Shown: positions 24,683-33,538 of the stretch, piece by piece
How the letters are laid out: each line of letters begins with the position of its first letter
How positions within the stretch are numbered: the first letter of the stretch is position 1
Origin: Alicyclobacillus mali
GTDB taxonomy: Bacteria; Bacillota; Bacilli; Alicyclobacillales; Alicyclobacillaceae
Assembly: GCF_017329565.1 (NCBI RefSeq)
Contig: NZ_JAFMTT010000016.1
Strand: one strand, 5' to 3'
Length of the DNA stretch: 64,000 nt
The notes under the pieces: model-generated
Seen by the model: the letters and a program-made list of their open reading frames with translations, nothing else
Told to the model about the DNA's origin: nothing
Database searches by the model: none
Translations under genes and position numbers: made by a program

Positions 24683-26305
24683 ATGCGGGCCTGGCTCAAG
24701 TGGCTCTTGTTGAAGCCGTTGGCGACCGAATATCGGCTGCTGGCGTACGTGGTCAGCATGCAGGTGGTGGTGCTGGCCATGGTGGCGGCCATTGTGTACG
24801 ATGCCGCGGGCGGGGTGCACACGCTGGCGCACTGGGAACAGGCCATCCGGACGGATAGCCTGCCCATTCTCCGCGCGATGGCCTCGCGTCCGCTTTATCT
24901 GACGCTCTGGATTGCAGGAATCGGCACCGCACTCCTCCTCGCTTTCTCCGCCTTTGCATACCGCGAACTGTTTCTCGATCTGCGCCAAAAGCGGGACTTG
25001 CGCAGGCGTCTCGCGCACGAGTCGAGCCACGATGCGCTCACCGGGGTCCTCAATCGCGCCTACTTCATGGACTACTTCGAATACGCGGTGCGGGTAGCGG
25101 AACGAGACGCGGATCGCCTCGCGCTTTTGTACATCGATCTCGATCGGTTCGAAGCGCTGAACGCCGCCTTTGGCTATCGCGCGGGCGACGACGTGCTGCG
25201 CGCCGTGGCTCGGGGATGGCAGGCCGAAAAGCGCAGCGCGGACGTTTTTGCCCGCTTGGGCGGGGACGAGTTTGCCCTTCTCATGGCGCACGCCGGTCCG
25301 GAGCTCGATGTCCTCGCCGTGGCGAATCGGCTCATGGCTTCGTGCCGCGAAGTGGATGCGTGGGCGAATCGTTTCGATCTCGGCGCGTGTGTCGGGATCG
25401 CCTTCTTTCCCGAAGACGGCACCACCCCCGACGTGTTGCTGCGCAAGGCGGAGCTCGCGGTGCAGCGTGCGAAGCGGCGAGGGCGGCACCAGGTCTGCTT
25501 CTATCGGGAGTCCATTGCGGCGGCCATGTCGCGGGCGGATCGCCTGCGGAACGAATTGCCTCGCGCCATCGCGCGGGGCGAGTTGTACGTAGTGTACCAG
25601 CCCGTCGTTGAAGCGAAGTCGGGCGAGTTGGTGTCCGCGGAGGCGCTCGTGCGCTGGCGGCACAAGGAGTTCGGCGAATTGTCGCCAGGCGAGTTCCTCC
25701 CGGTTGCGGAGGAAGCGAGGCTGATGCCGGCCATCACGCGGCGCGTGATGGAGGAGGCCATCGCCAGTCTCGCGGCGTGGCGGGAGAGCGGGCTGTCGCT
25801 CACCATCTCCTTGAACATCTCCGCGCAGGACTGCCAATTGTACGGCGATCTCGTCGACGACCTCTCGCGCGCTGTCGCAGAGTACGGCGTGAAGCCGGAA
25901 GACGTCGAGATCGAGCTGACGGAGCAGTCGTTGATGGAGCACGCGGCGGAGGATTTGGTCCGGTCGCTGTGTCAGCGCGGCTTTCGCATCGCGCTCGACG
26001 ACTTTGGCACGGGGTACGCGTCGCTCGCGTATCTGCGGCGGTTTCAGGTGACCCGGATCAAAATTGACCGGAGTTACGTGGCGCGCCTGTACACAAATGA
26101 GTACTATGAGCGGCTGATTCGCGCCGTGATGGCACTCGCGGGGGAACTGGGGCTTGAGGTCACAGCCGAAGGTGTAGAGACCGCGGAGCAGGAGGCACTC
26201 CTGCGGGCGATAGGTGTGAACAGGCTACAGGGCTTTCGCTACGGTCGGCCTGTGAGCGCGTCGGCCCTGCAGGAGGTGGCGGCGGGACATACAGATCCGC
26301 TTTAG
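24683..26305 (+). CDS. membrane-bound GGDEF-EAL c-di-GMP protein
   Basis: A 540-residue signalling protein. Two hydrophobic helices (about 17-45 and 75-97) bracket a short extracytoplasmic segment. The GGDEF domain follows (about 115-280) with intact LGGDEF and an RxxD inhibitory site (RSAD) five residues before it. The EAL domain (about 295-535) has EAL, the Asn in LNIS, ELTEQS, DDFGTGYAS, KIDRSYV and the TAEGVET loop. All key residues for diguanylate cyclase and phosphodiesterase activity therefore seem present, so it could make and degrade c-di-GMP. No periplasmic sensor fold is recognisable. GGGGGGCCGAG precedes ATG 24683. Confidence 0.9.
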   Translation: MRAWLKWLLLKPLATEYRLLAYVVSMQVVVLAMVAAIVYDAAGGVHTLAHWEQAIRTDSLPILRAMASRPLYLTLWIAGIGTALLLAFSAFAYRELFLDLRQKRDLRRRLAHESSHDALTGVLNRAYFMDYFEYAVRVAERDADRLALLYIDLDRFEALNAAFGYRAGDDVLRAVARGWQAEKRSADVFARLGGDEFALLMAHAGPELDVLAVANRLMASCREVDAWANRFDLGACVGIAFFPEDGTTPDVLLRKAELAVQRAKRRGRHQVCFYRESIAAAMSRADRLRNELPRAIARGELYVVYQPVVEAKSGELVSAEALVRWRHKEFGELSPGEFLPVAEEARLMPAITRRVMEEAIASLAAWRESGLSLTISLNISAQDCQLYGDLVDDLSRAVAEYGVKPEDVEIELTEQSLMEHAAEDLVRSLCQRGFRIALDDFGTGYASLAYLRRFQVTRIKIDRSYVARLYTNEYYERLIRAVMALAGELGLEVTAEGVETAEQEALLRAIGVNRLQGFRYGRPVSASALQEVAAGHTDPL

Positions 26306-26329
26306 CGGAGATGGGCGAAGGGTGCGCCG

Positions 26330-27610
26330 ATGAGACGGGGGGATCGGGCGTTGGCGGATTTGGCATACCCAAGCGCGTTGAAGCGATATGTGGCTCTTCT
26401 GGTGGTGCAGAAATTCTTCTCGAGCGTTGTTTTATACGGCGTCGTTGCCTCGCTCTTCATGGTGTCGCGAGGGCTTGATTACACAGAAATCTTCACGTTG
26501 GAGTCCATCTTGGCCCTCGTTCTTTTCCTTGTGGACATTCCTTCGAGCGCGTGGGCGGATAGATATGATCGAAAATGGATGTTGGTCGTCGGACATGCAG
26601 CCGCGGTGCTGTCCGTGCTGGTCTTTGCCTGGGCGCGTCCATTCTGGATGTTTGCGGTCAGCTATGCGCTCAGCGGTGTGGGTATCGCCATTCTGTCTGG
26701 CGTTGAATCGGCGTATGTATACGATCTGTGCAAAGCGTTCAATGGGCAGGAACATGCGACCCGGGTGTACGCCCGGCTTAACGCTGCAGAACAATGCGCC
26801 ACCGTGTTGAGCTTTCCGTTGGGCAGTTGGCTGGCGACACACGGTTATGTGCGGGCGGTCTACGCGACGGCTGCTGCCAATGCGGCAGGGCTCGTCCTCA
26901 TCCTGCTCCTGCCGGCCCAGCGGATTCGGGAGAATCAGGGACAAGAGGGCGCTCAAGGTGCGACGAACCAGCGGAGCGCGTTGGTCTCCACATGGAACTT
27001 CATTGTGTCGAACCCGCGATTGCTGCTGTTGGCCTTTGCTGGCCCCGCGGTGTGGGTGGTGTTCAACGGTTTCAACTATCTGAATCAGCCGCTCTTCGTC
27101 AGGGCAGGGTTGCCAGTGCATGACTTCGGCTGGGTGATGGCGGCCGGATCGCTCGCCGCGATGGCGATTTCGTTCTTGGTTGGCCGCGTAAACCAGCGAT
27201 TTGGCTTCATGGGCCCCATTGTAGCCAGTACCTTGGCGATGTCCGCTGCTTTTGCGTGCATGGCGTGGACGAATCATCTGGCATGGATCGTCGTCGCCAT
27301 TTTGATTCTCAACATGGGCGAATCACTGCGGTCGCCCCTGTTGAACAGTCTCACGAATTCACTTGTGCCCTCGGAGGTTCGGGCGACCGCTTTATCCGTT
27401 CTGACTGCGGTCGGCACCCTGTTGACTTTGATTCTGAACCCCGTTGTTGGTTACTTTGCGGACCACTCGGTGGCCGCAGGACTTCTCTTCAGCGGCGCGC
27501 TCGTTTTCCTGTTTTCCTTCGGAGGTTTGCCGTTCCTGCTCCGCATGAGAGGGCATTCGGCGTTGCGTGAGATGTCTTCCGATCCGTCAGGGGATGCCAG
27601 TCCGCGGTAA
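26330..27610 (+). CDS. MFS transporter
   Basis: A 426-residue major facilitator with 12 predicted helices; loop 2-3 motif SAWADRYDRKW. The helix 4-5 region GVGIAILSGVESAYVYDL resembles a clade of Bacillota MFS proteins of unknown substrate. It begins 24 bases after the GGDEF-EAL gene with a weak RBS (GAAGGGTGCG), possibly co-transcribed. Codon use is somewhat less GC-rich than neighbours. Confidence 0.8.
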   Translation: MRRGDRALADLAYPSALKRYVALLVVQKFFSSVVLYGVVASLFMVSRGLDYTEIFTLESILALVLFLVDIPSSAWADRYDRKWMLVVGHAAAVLSVLVFAWARPFWMFAVSYALSGVGIAILSGVESAYVYDLCKAFNGQEHATRVYARLNAAEQCATVLSFPLGSWLATHGYVRAVYATAAANAAGLVLILLLPAQRIRENQGQEGAQGATNQRSALVSTWNFIVSNPRLLLLAFAGPAVWVVFNGFNYLNQPLFVRAGLPVHDFGWVMAAGSLAAMAISFLVGRVNQRFGFMGPIVASTLAMSAAFACMAWTNHLAWIVVAILILNMGESLRSPLLNSLTNSLVPSEVRATALSVLTAVGTLLTLILNPVVGYFADHSVAAGLLFSGALVFLFSFGGLPFLLRMRGHSALREMSSDPSGDASPR

Positions 27611-27738
27611 CTCTGTTTTGCATATTGGCGTTCGAGCTTGGACGAGGCTCGATGGGAGGAAGCTTGCGAGCCTATCATGCGGCCGATCCGCTGGGCGACA
27701 AGGCCACAATGAGCACCATCCACCAGGCGTCCATGGAG

Positions 27739-27772
27739 AGGCCCGCCTGATGAACGCGCATCAGGCGGGCCT
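27739..27772. terminator. bidirectional hairpin
   Basis: Perfect 14-bp inverted repeat AGGCCCGCCTGATG / CATCAGGCGGGCCT, six-base loop, located between the convergent MFS and small membrane-protein genes. T-tract absent. Confidence 0.65.
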
Positions 27773-27781
27773 GTGAAGCCA

Positions 27782-28135
27782 TCACGCCCAGAACCCCACG
27801 TACTGAGTCTCCTTTTCGAATCCCCACACAATCCAGATGATGTTGTACACGAAAGGGATGAGTATCCACCACACGTTCGCGCCGCTGTGCCCAAACGCGC
27901 GGCACAACTTCACCTGCCAGATGATGAAGAAGATCACGTTGACGATGGGCACGAGCAAAATCAAGATCCACCATGCGCTCTTCTGAATCATCTTGAGCTG
28001 CAGGACGATGTTCAGGACAGGTACCCAGGCGAACCAGGCGATGCGCGCGAGTCCCGCCTTCTTGGCGAGTCGATAAAAGGCGATGGATGTAAGAATATAA
28101 AGTGCGATGTCAATGAGGTACACCAGGACGAGCAC
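27782..28135 (-). CDS. small membrane protein (DUF5684/DUF805-like)
   Basis: A 117-residue protein with three to four hydrophobic segments and conserved-looking FAWVPVLNIVLQLKM and AWWILILLVPIVNVIFFI, then VWWILIPFVYNIIWIVWGF. This matches the pattern of the DUF5684 group of small membrane proteins, function unknown. GTG 28135 is preferred because GGAGGGAGGTGA lies just upstream; a longer frame adds 12 unconserved residues. Monocistronic, divergent from the ArsR operon. Confidence 0.75.
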   Translation of the reverse strand: MLVLVYLIDIALYILTSIAFYRLAKKAGLARIAWFAWVPVLNIVLQLKMIQKSAWWILILLVPIVNVIFFIIWQVKLCRAFGHSGANVWWILIPFVYNIIWIVWGFEKETQYVGFWA

Positions 28136-28335
28136 TCGATCACCTCCCTCCGTCGGCTGCAACGGCCTCAAAAGTCAACTTATGCGCGCGATCTCATCTT
28201 ATGAAATTTCCATCTCCTTGCCTAGGGGGATGGATCTTCGATGGAATGACATTGAAGGTCGCGCCCAGGTGACTTGGTGCGGCCGCGTGATGAATATCCC
28301 GACACAGACAACAGGGGCAAGCGAGATCGACATGC

Positions 28336-28364
28336 TTGACGAAGTGATGAGATTCGACTATTAT
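28336..28364 (+). promoter_or_regulatory. promoter of arsR-rhodanese operon
   Basis: TTGACG (28336-28341), exactly 17 bases, TATTAT (28359-28364). Predicted start about 28371. This makes an upstream translation start for the regulator gene impossible from this promoter. Confidence 0.8.
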
Positions 28365-28380
28365 TCAATTGATCAATTGA
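28365..28380. promoter_or_regulatory. 16-bp palindromic operator
   Basis: Perfect palindrome TCAATTGATCAATTGA immediately after the -10 hexamer, covering the predicted transcription start. Position and symmetry fit autorepression by the ArsR-type protein encoded next. Confidence 0.75.
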
Positions 28381-28397
28381 AAGGTTGTGATAAGGTC

Positions 28398-29057
28398 GTG
28401 GCGATCAATTCCCGTCCTTTCAAAACCGCTGTGTACGCTGAACTGGCTCGCCTGGGAAAGGCCTTGTCCAGTCCGTTGCGGGTTGAACTGTTGGACTTGT
28501 TGTCCAACGGGCCGAAGTCTGTGGAGAGATTGGCTCGCGAAACCCAGCAAAGCGTGGCAAACGTCTCACAGCATCTGCAGACGCTGCTCGAATGTCGGCT
28601 GGTGAAGTTTGAGAAGAGGGGCAATCTGTCGATCTACCAGTTATCCGATTCGAAAGTTGAAGATCTCATCTTGCAATTTCAGCGGGTTGGGGAGTGGCTC
28701 TATTCCGATATTGTCCGGCTACGCGACGAATGGACGGCTTCGCTCGAGGCGCAGGATGTCATGGACATGGGCGAATTGATGTCGCTCATCGGCGGTCCCG
28801 ATGTGGTGGTGGTCGACGTGCGTCCCAGGGATGAATACGAATACGACCATATTCCCGGAGCGTTGTCGATCCCCATCGATGAACTGGAATCGAAGATATC
28901 CGAACTGCCTCGCGACAAGCGAATCGTGGTGTATTGCCGCGGTCACTACTGTTTGTACGCACCAGAGGCCGTACAGCTTCTCCGGCGCCACGGTTTCGAC
29001 GTGGTTCGGCTCGATGAGGGCGTTCGCGAGTGGAATCGTCTTCCTCATGCGACCTGA
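28398..29057 (+). CDS. ArsR-family regulator with C-terminal rhodanese domain
   Basis: A 219-residue protein. Residues about 5-95 are an ArsR winged helix (LSSPLRVELLDLL; recognition region QSVANVSQHLQTLLECRLV). Residues about 115-215 are a rhodanese domain with active-site Cys in VVYCRGHYCLYAPEA and the VDVRPRDEYEYDHIPGA entry motif. The ArsR part shows only one cysteine, so neither a metal-binding CxC nor a clear two-cysteine persulfide sensor is visible; the rhodanese Cys could be the sulfur sensor instead. GTG 28398 is the first in-frame start downstream of the promoter. It probably represses its own operon and responds to reactive sulfur species (inference). Confidence 0.88.
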   Translation: MAINSRPFKTAVYAELARLGKALSSPLRVELLDLLSNGPKSVERLARETQQSVANVSQHLQTLLECRLVKFEKRGNLSIYQLSDSKVEDLILQFQRVGEWLYSDIVRLRDEWTASLEAQDVMDMGELMSLIGGPDVVVVDVRPRDEYEYDHIPGALSIPIDELESKISELPRDKRIVVYCRGHYCLYAPEAVQLLRRHGFDVVRLDEGVREWNRLPHAT

Positions 29058-29129
29058 ACGAATGTTGTGAGGCACGCATTCTGTGAGGTCTGTGACACTT
29101 TGGTGGAAGTGAGATGGGAGGAGATCAGC

Positions 29130-29858
29130 ATGATCTTTCGGCAGTATCTCCATGAAGATCCGATTGCCATTTCGTATCTGTTCGGCTGCGGTAGCAAGAG
29201 CGAGGGGATTGTCGTCGATCCCGTGGATGACGTCGAGTGGTACATCCGCGAGGCTCAGCGCCTTGGTGTAAACATTCGTTATGTGTTCGACACGCACATT
29301 CACGCCGATCACGTGTCAGGTGGGCGCGAGTTAGCAAAGCGGACAGGCGCCCAATACGTGCTGCATCGTTCGGCAGATGTTGCGTATTCGTTCGAAGCTG
29401 TCGAGGATGGAGATGTCTTACTCGCTGGTAATACCAAGGTTCAAGTCCTTCACACACCCGGTCACACGCCTGAACACATCTCACTTCTCGTGTCGGATCT
29501 ACGGCGCAGTGAAGAACCATGGTTTGTGGTTACGGGTCACACGTTGATGATTGGCGATGTCGGGCGAACGGAACTGGCCACAAGTTTGGAAGAAGGCGCT
29601 AGTGCCCTATATGACAGTCTGTTCAACAAACTGCTCACTCTGGAGAATACCGTCGAGGTCTATCCTGGAGCGTATTCTGGCTCTGTCTGCGGACGCTATC
29701 TCTCTGGAAAGCCGAGCTCGACCATAGGCTATGAACGAAAGTTTAACCAAGCGCTGAAGCCTAGATCGAAGTCCGAGTTTATCGCCTTCATGACAAAGGA
29801 TGTACCACCTGTTCCTCGGGATCACGAGAAAATTCGCCGTATCAACGCCGGTGAATGA
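29130..29858 (+). CDS. metallo-beta-lactamase-fold hydrolase, persulfide dioxygenase/glyoxalase II-like
   Basis: A 242-residue MBL-fold protein with metal ligands in THIHADHVSGG (about 54-64), PGHTPEH (about 111-117) and a later GD (about 144). The pattern with a single metal-site HxHxDH and the association with rhodanese match ETHE1-like persulfide dioxygenases, which oxidise glutathione or other low-molecular-weight persulfides to sulfite. Hydroxyacylglutathione hydrolase activity is the alternative. GGGAGGAGATCAGC precedes the ATG. Second gene of the ArsR-rhodanese operon. Confidence 0.85.
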   Translation: MIFRQYLHEDPIAISYLFGCGSKSEGIVVDPVDDVEWYIREAQRLGVNIRYVFDTHIHADHVSGGRELAKRTGAQYVLHRSADVAYSFEAVEDGDVLLAGNTKVQVLHTPGHTPEHISLLVSDLRRSEEPWFVVTGHTLMIGDVGRTELATSLEEGASALYDSLFNKLLTLENTVEVYPGAYSGSVCGRYLSGKPSSTIGYERKFNQALKPRSKSEFIAFMTKDVPPVPRDHEKIRRINAGE

Positions 29859-29897
29859 ACGAGCCGCAAACGAAATGTGGCTTGTTGTCGCAAGCGG

Positions 29898-29918
29898 GGG
29901 CGTGTATCGAACACGCCC
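29898..29918 (+). other. intercistronic hairpin
   Basis: GGGCGTGT / ACACGCCC stem with five-base loop in the 94-base gap before the MFS gene; no T-run. May modulate readthrough or mRNA stability. Confidence 0.4.
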
Positions 29919-29952
29919 TCATTCCGTACTTGTCTGAAGTGGGGGATACACG

Positions 29953-31194
29953 ATGTCGACACGACAGTTGCAATTGGGCTTACGGCCTAACATTGGCCAA
30001 TTTACTTTACTCGCAATCAACAACGCGTTTGTGGGCGCCATGCTCGGCATCGAACGAACCGTGGTTCCAGTTCTCGGCCAAAGAACGTTTCACCTGGCTT
30101 CATTGGCCGTACTCCTCTCCTTCATTACGTCGTTTGGTCTCGTCAAAGGCCCCTTGAATCTCGTCGCTGGTCAACTGGGTGACCGGTGGGGGAGAAAGCC
30201 GGTCCTGATTTTTGGTTGGCTGTTCGCAATTCCGGTGCCGCTGTTGGTCATTTTTGCGCCGTCATGGACTTGGGTGGTTCTGGCGAATCTTCTTCTCGGA
30301 GCGAACCAAGGGTTCGCGTGGTCCATGACCGTCACCAGTAAGATCGACCTGGTCGGACCTAAGCGCAGAGGATTGGCCCTCGGCGTGAATGAGTTTACAG
30401 GGTATATCGGGGTATCTTTGATTAGCATCGTCGCGGGATTCCTAGCCTCGACTTACGGCCCACGACCGGTGCCCTTTCTCCTCTCTGAGGCGATCGCGGT
30501 CCTTGGCCTGATGATGGCCATTGTGATCATCCGAGAAACGTTGCCGTTCGCAAGGCTTGAGTTGCAGTCTCATCCGCTGACCGAGGAATCGAGTGAAATG
30601 CTGCCTCTCGGCAAGGTATGGAGATTGGTGAGTTTCCAGGACAAGACGTTGTTCGCGTTGAGCCAGGCTGGACTTGTTAATAAGCTCAGCGATACGGCGA
30701 TTTGGGGCCTGGTACCGGTCGAGATGGCGAAGGCCCATATGACGGATGCCCAGATTGGACTGGTCAGCGGCATTTATACATTTACGTGGAGTGTCTTGCA
30801 ACTCGGGTCAGGAGCTTTTAGTGATCGAATCGGGCGGAAATTCCCGATTGTACTCGGGCAGTTGGTCAATGCAGCCGGCACCGCCCTCGTATTCGTCACG
30901 CACTCATTTGCCGCTTGGGTCACGATGGCCGTGCTCATGGGCGTCGGCACGGCGTTGGTCTATCCGGTACTGCTGTCAGCGGTTGGTGATGCCTCGCATC
31001 CATCCTGGCGCGGTGCGGCGTTGGGGGTTTATCGCATGTGGCGCGACGGGGGATACGCAGTGGGTGGAATTTTGTTGGGGTTTGGTGCAGACCTGTTGGG
31101 GATCCGGAGTACCTTTGCATTGCTGTCCATTGTGGTGTTCTTGTCCGGGATCGTCGTGATGATTCTCATGAGGGAAACCTTACGCGCCGAATGA
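29953..31194 (+). CDS. MFS transporter of sulfur-stress operon
   Basis: A 413-residue major facilitator with 12 predicted helices; loop 2-3 motif GQLGDRWGRKPVL and the mirrored GAFSDRIGRKFPI in the second half. Third gene of the ArsR-rhodanese/MBL operon, so it probably exports (or imports) a sulfur compound such as sulfite, thiosulfate or a thiol; that is inference from context only. RBS GTGGGGGATACACG precedes the ATG. Composition is less GC-rich than the surrounding genome, like the other two genes of the operon. Confidence 0.82.
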   Translation: MSTRQLQLGLRPNIGQFTLLAINNAFVGAMLGIERTVVPVLGQRTFHLASLAVLLSFITSFGLVKGPLNLVAGQLGDRWGRKPVLIFGWLFAIPVPLLVIFAPSWTWVVLANLLLGANQGFAWSMTVTSKIDLVGPKRRGLALGVNEFTGYIGVSLISIVAGFLASTYGPRPVPFLLSEAIAVLGLMMAIVIIRETLPFARLELQSHPLTEESSEMLPLGKVWRLVSFQDKTLFALSQAGLVNKLSDTAIWGLVPVEMAKAHMTDAQIGLVSGIYTFTWSVLQLGSGAFSDRIGRKFPIVLGQLVNAAGTALVFVTHSFAAWVTMAVLMGVGTALVYPVLLSAVGDASHPSWRGAALGVYRMWRDGGYAVGGILLGFGADLLGIRSTFALLSIVVFLSGIVVMILMRETLRAE

Positions 31195-31336
31195 CGTACC
31201 TTGTGAAGCGGTTCATATGTCTCACTCAGGAAGTGTTCATGCGGTGCGTGAAACCTGTGGAACGGATGATCGGCAGGATCGTCGGGAGAAAGCTCGAAAG
31301 GATCGTGGTGAATCGCGAGGGCGGAGGAGGGAGAGC

Positions 31337-32572
31337 GTGGGCATGGAATCATCGCTCGCAGCCAGGGAGGCAGAGCGCGTCGCCCAGGGCCTCGAAAGGT
31401 TGGAGGATCTCACCACGCGAGGGCAGGGCGCACACGAAGACGCGCAGGCGCTCGTGTACCGGCCGCCGCGCATTCCGCGCCCGGTGCCCGGGTATCAGTG
31501 GCATGGCGCGCTGGGGCGCGAGCAGGCCATCATCCGGGTGCCGCGCGACTGGAACGGCAAACTCGTCATCGGCGCCACGCCAGCCGTCCGGTCGGAATTC
31601 GCGCTGGACCACCTCGTCTCGGACATCGTGCTTCAAAGGGGCTACGCCTATGCCGCCTGCGACAAGGCGACGCCCGGCCTAACTCTGCGCGATCCCGCCC
31701 GTTCCATGGCGGAGTGGGAGTATGCTTACGTCCACCTCATCGAGGTGACCAAGCGCGTGCTCGCCCTACGTTTCGCGCAGTCTCCGCTTCGCACCTACGT
31801 GCTCGGCGTGTCGAACGGCGGCTACGTGGCGCGCATCCTGGCCGAGCGGCATGCGGGCGAGATCGACGGCGCCGTCGACTGGGAGGGTGTGCACTGGGAT
31901 CCAGAAGGACAGCACCTTTTGAAAACGCTTCCGGTCTGGATCGCTGGGTTCGCCGCGTACGCGCGCGCTGACGGTGCCGAGCGAAATCGGCTGCGGGATG
32001 GCCTTGTGGAACTCGGGCTGCCGGGCGGTGCCGAGCGCCACTGGGCCATCTACTGCCAGATGTACTGGCTCGTGACGCTCTGGCTCTACGGGCGCAATCT
32101 GGACCCCGACTGGCCCGCCTTCGCCCTCCCTTGGTCGAACGACTGGCTGGGCGATCCGTCCGACCTTGCGGCCTATCCAGCCGAAGAGCGGGCTTCGCGC
32201 GCCGCGTCCCGCATCCGCCCCATCGCCAACACCGGCCGGATTGGCGTGCCCGTGCTCACGGTGGCGGGAAATTGGGACTGCCTCTTGCCCTTTGCCCATC
32301 ATCAGGCGGCGTACGCCGAGAAGGTCGCCGCGTCCGGCTGCGCGCACCTGCACCGGCTGTACGAGATCGACCGCGGCAATCACGTGGACGGGCTCTTGCG
32401 GCTCGATCGCGGCGACGAACAGCCGGTCTTTCCGTATTTTGAAGCGGCGTTCACGCGCCTCGAGCGGTGGGTGGAGCGCGGCGAGGAGCCGCCGCCAGGC
32501 GGCCTGTACCGCACGGTTGACGTTCTCGCGGTGGGCGCGGAACTGTACGCAGACACCAATTTGGAGGCGTGA
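31337..32572 (+). CDS. alpha/beta hydrolase, possible 3-hydroxybutyrate oligomer esterase
   Basis: A 411-residue alpha/beta hydrolase. The nucleophile elbow is GVSNGGYVARIL near residue 158. A late Asp is in VAGNWDCLLPF near 312, and a His in IDRGNHVDGLLR near 352, which form a plausible triad. The long insertion with many Trp and the WEGVHWDPEG segment recall tannase/feruloyl-esterase and PHB-oligomer hydrolase relatives. The directly downstream gene encodes a 3-hydroxybutyrate-type dehydrogenase, which suggests release of 3-hydroxybutyrate or a related hydroxyacid. No signal peptide. AGGAGG sits six bases before GTG 31337; ATG 31343 is an alternative. Confidence 0.7.
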   Translation: MGMESSLAAREAERVAQGLERLEDLTTRGQGAHEDAQALVYRPPRIPRPVPGYQWHGALGREQAIIRVPRDWNGKLVIGATPAVRSEFALDHLVSDIVLQRGYAYAACDKATPGLTLRDPARSMAEWEYAYVHLIEVTKRVLALRFAQSPLRTYVLGVSNGGYVARILAERHAGEIDGAVDWEGVHWDPEGQHLLKTLPVWIAGFAAYARADGAERNRLRDGLVELGLPGGAERHWAIYCQMYWLVTLWLYGRNLDPDWPAFALPWSNDWLGDPSDLAAYPAEERASRAASRIRPIANTGRIGVPVLTVAGNWDCLLPFAHHQAAYAEKVAASGCAHLHRLYEIDRGNHVDGLLRLDRGDEQPVFPYFEAAFTRLERWVERGEEPPPGGLYRTVDVLAVGAELYADTNLEA

Positions 32573-33363
32573 TGAAGATGGAGATTTCTTTGCAAGGGCG
32601 CGTCGCCGTCGTCACCGGCGCCGCGAGCGGGATTGGGCTCGCCGTCGCCACGGCCATGGCTGAAGCGGGGGCGAGCGTAATGTTGTCAGACCTGCGCCAG
32701 GATGCGGCCGAAGCGCAGGCACAGGCCCTGCGGCAGCGCGGACTGGAGGTGACGGCCATTGCGGCGGACGCCTCGGACGAGGGCGAGATCGATCGGCTGT
32801 TCACGCAGGCGGAAGCGCAGTATGGCCGCGTGGACATCGTCGTCAACAACGCCGGCATGCAGCATGTGGCGCCCATCGAAGAGTTCCCGTCCGACGTCTT
32901 TCGCAAGATGGTGGACCTCATGCTCACGGGGCCGTTCCTCAGCATCAAGCGGGCGCTGCCCGGGATGAAAGGCCGCGGGTATGGGCGGATTCTCAACATG
33001 GCCTCGGTCAACGGCCTCATCGGATTTGCGGGCAAGGCGGCGTACAACGCGGCCAAACACGGGCTCATCGGCCTGACGAAGGTGGCGGCGCTGGAGGCGG
33101 CAGAGCACGGCGTGACCGTGAATGCGCTCTGTCCCGGCTATGTGGATACCCCGCTCGTCCGGAACCAACTGGCCGATCTCGCCCGCACGCGCAACGTCCC
33201 GGTGAAGCAGGTGCTGGAGGACGTGATCTATCCGCTCGTGCCGCAGAAGCGGTTGCTCGCGCCCGAGGAGGTGGCGCACTACGCCGTGTTCCTGGCGTCC
33301 GATCTCGCCGCCTCCGTCACGGGCCAGGCCGTCGTGATCGACGGGGGATACGTGGCGCAGTAA
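32572..33363 (+). CDS. 3-hydroxybutyrate dehydrogenase-type SDR
   Basis: A 263-residue classical SDR: TGAASGIG cofactor motif, NNAG, catalytic Ser in NMASVNG, Tyr and Lys in YNAAK, and CPGYVDTPLV afterwards. The C-terminal segment with QLADLARTRNVP and the PQKRLLAPEEVA lid resembles bacterial D-3-hydroxybutyrate dehydrogenases that interconvert 3-hydroxybutyrate and acetoacetate with NAD. GGAGG in the end of the hydrolase gene serves as RBS; the start codon overlaps that gene's stop, so the two are translationally coupled. Confidence 0.82.
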   Translation: MKMEISLQGRVAVVTGAASGIGLAVATAMAEAGASVMLSDLRQDAAEAQAQALRQRGLEVTAIAADASDEGEIDRLFTQAEAQYGRVDIVVNNAGMQHVAPIEEFPSDVFRKMVDLMLTGPFLSIKRALPGMKGRGYGRILNMASVNGLIGFAGKAAYNAAKHGLIGLTKVAALEAAEHGVTVNALCPGYVDTPLVRNQLADLARTRNVPVKQVLEDVIYPLVPQKRLLAPEEVAHYAVFLASDLAASVTGQAVVIDGGYVAQ

Positions 33364-33412
33364 GGGATTTGTCTTGGGCGGCTCCGTCGGTTAAGATGAC
33401 GGTAGAATCGAT

Positions 33413-33463
33413 GCGGTGATGGAGCTCACCGGAACCGCCCGCAATGGGCTGATGGCTCCTGCG
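33413..33463 (+). ncRNA. fluoride riboswitch (crcB motif) aptamer
   Basis: The sequence GGTGATGGAGCTCACC, a GGAACCGCCC joining/stem segment, and GGGCTGATGGCTCCTGC reproduce the crcB-motif consensus: GGxGATGGnnnnCxCC, then AAC, then GGGCTGATGGCnCC with the pseudoknot. It sits about 75 bases ahead of two crcB genes, as expected. The start of its TGGCTCCTGC segment (33452-33461) is shared with a terminator stem. Confidence 0.92.
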
Positions 33464-33512
33464 ATGCACGGACGCTTTCCTGGATGCGTCTGCGCGTGGC
33501 AGGGGCCATTTT
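33452..33512 (+). terminator. riboswitch-controlled terminator
   Basis: TGGCTCCTGC (33452-33461) pairs with GCAGGGGCCA (33499-33508, one G-U pair) and TTTT follows. The left arm is part of the fluoride aptamer, so fluoride binding should prevent the terminator and allow crcB transcription. Confidence 0.8.
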
Positions 33513-33538
33513 CATGTGGAGCGAAGGGGGAGAAGGGC

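Noticed and set aside
23948..25942. A 664-residue minus-strand frame opposite bioY and the GGDEF-EAL gene
   Set aside because: Antisense shadow rich in His, Arg and Gln with no recognisable domain.
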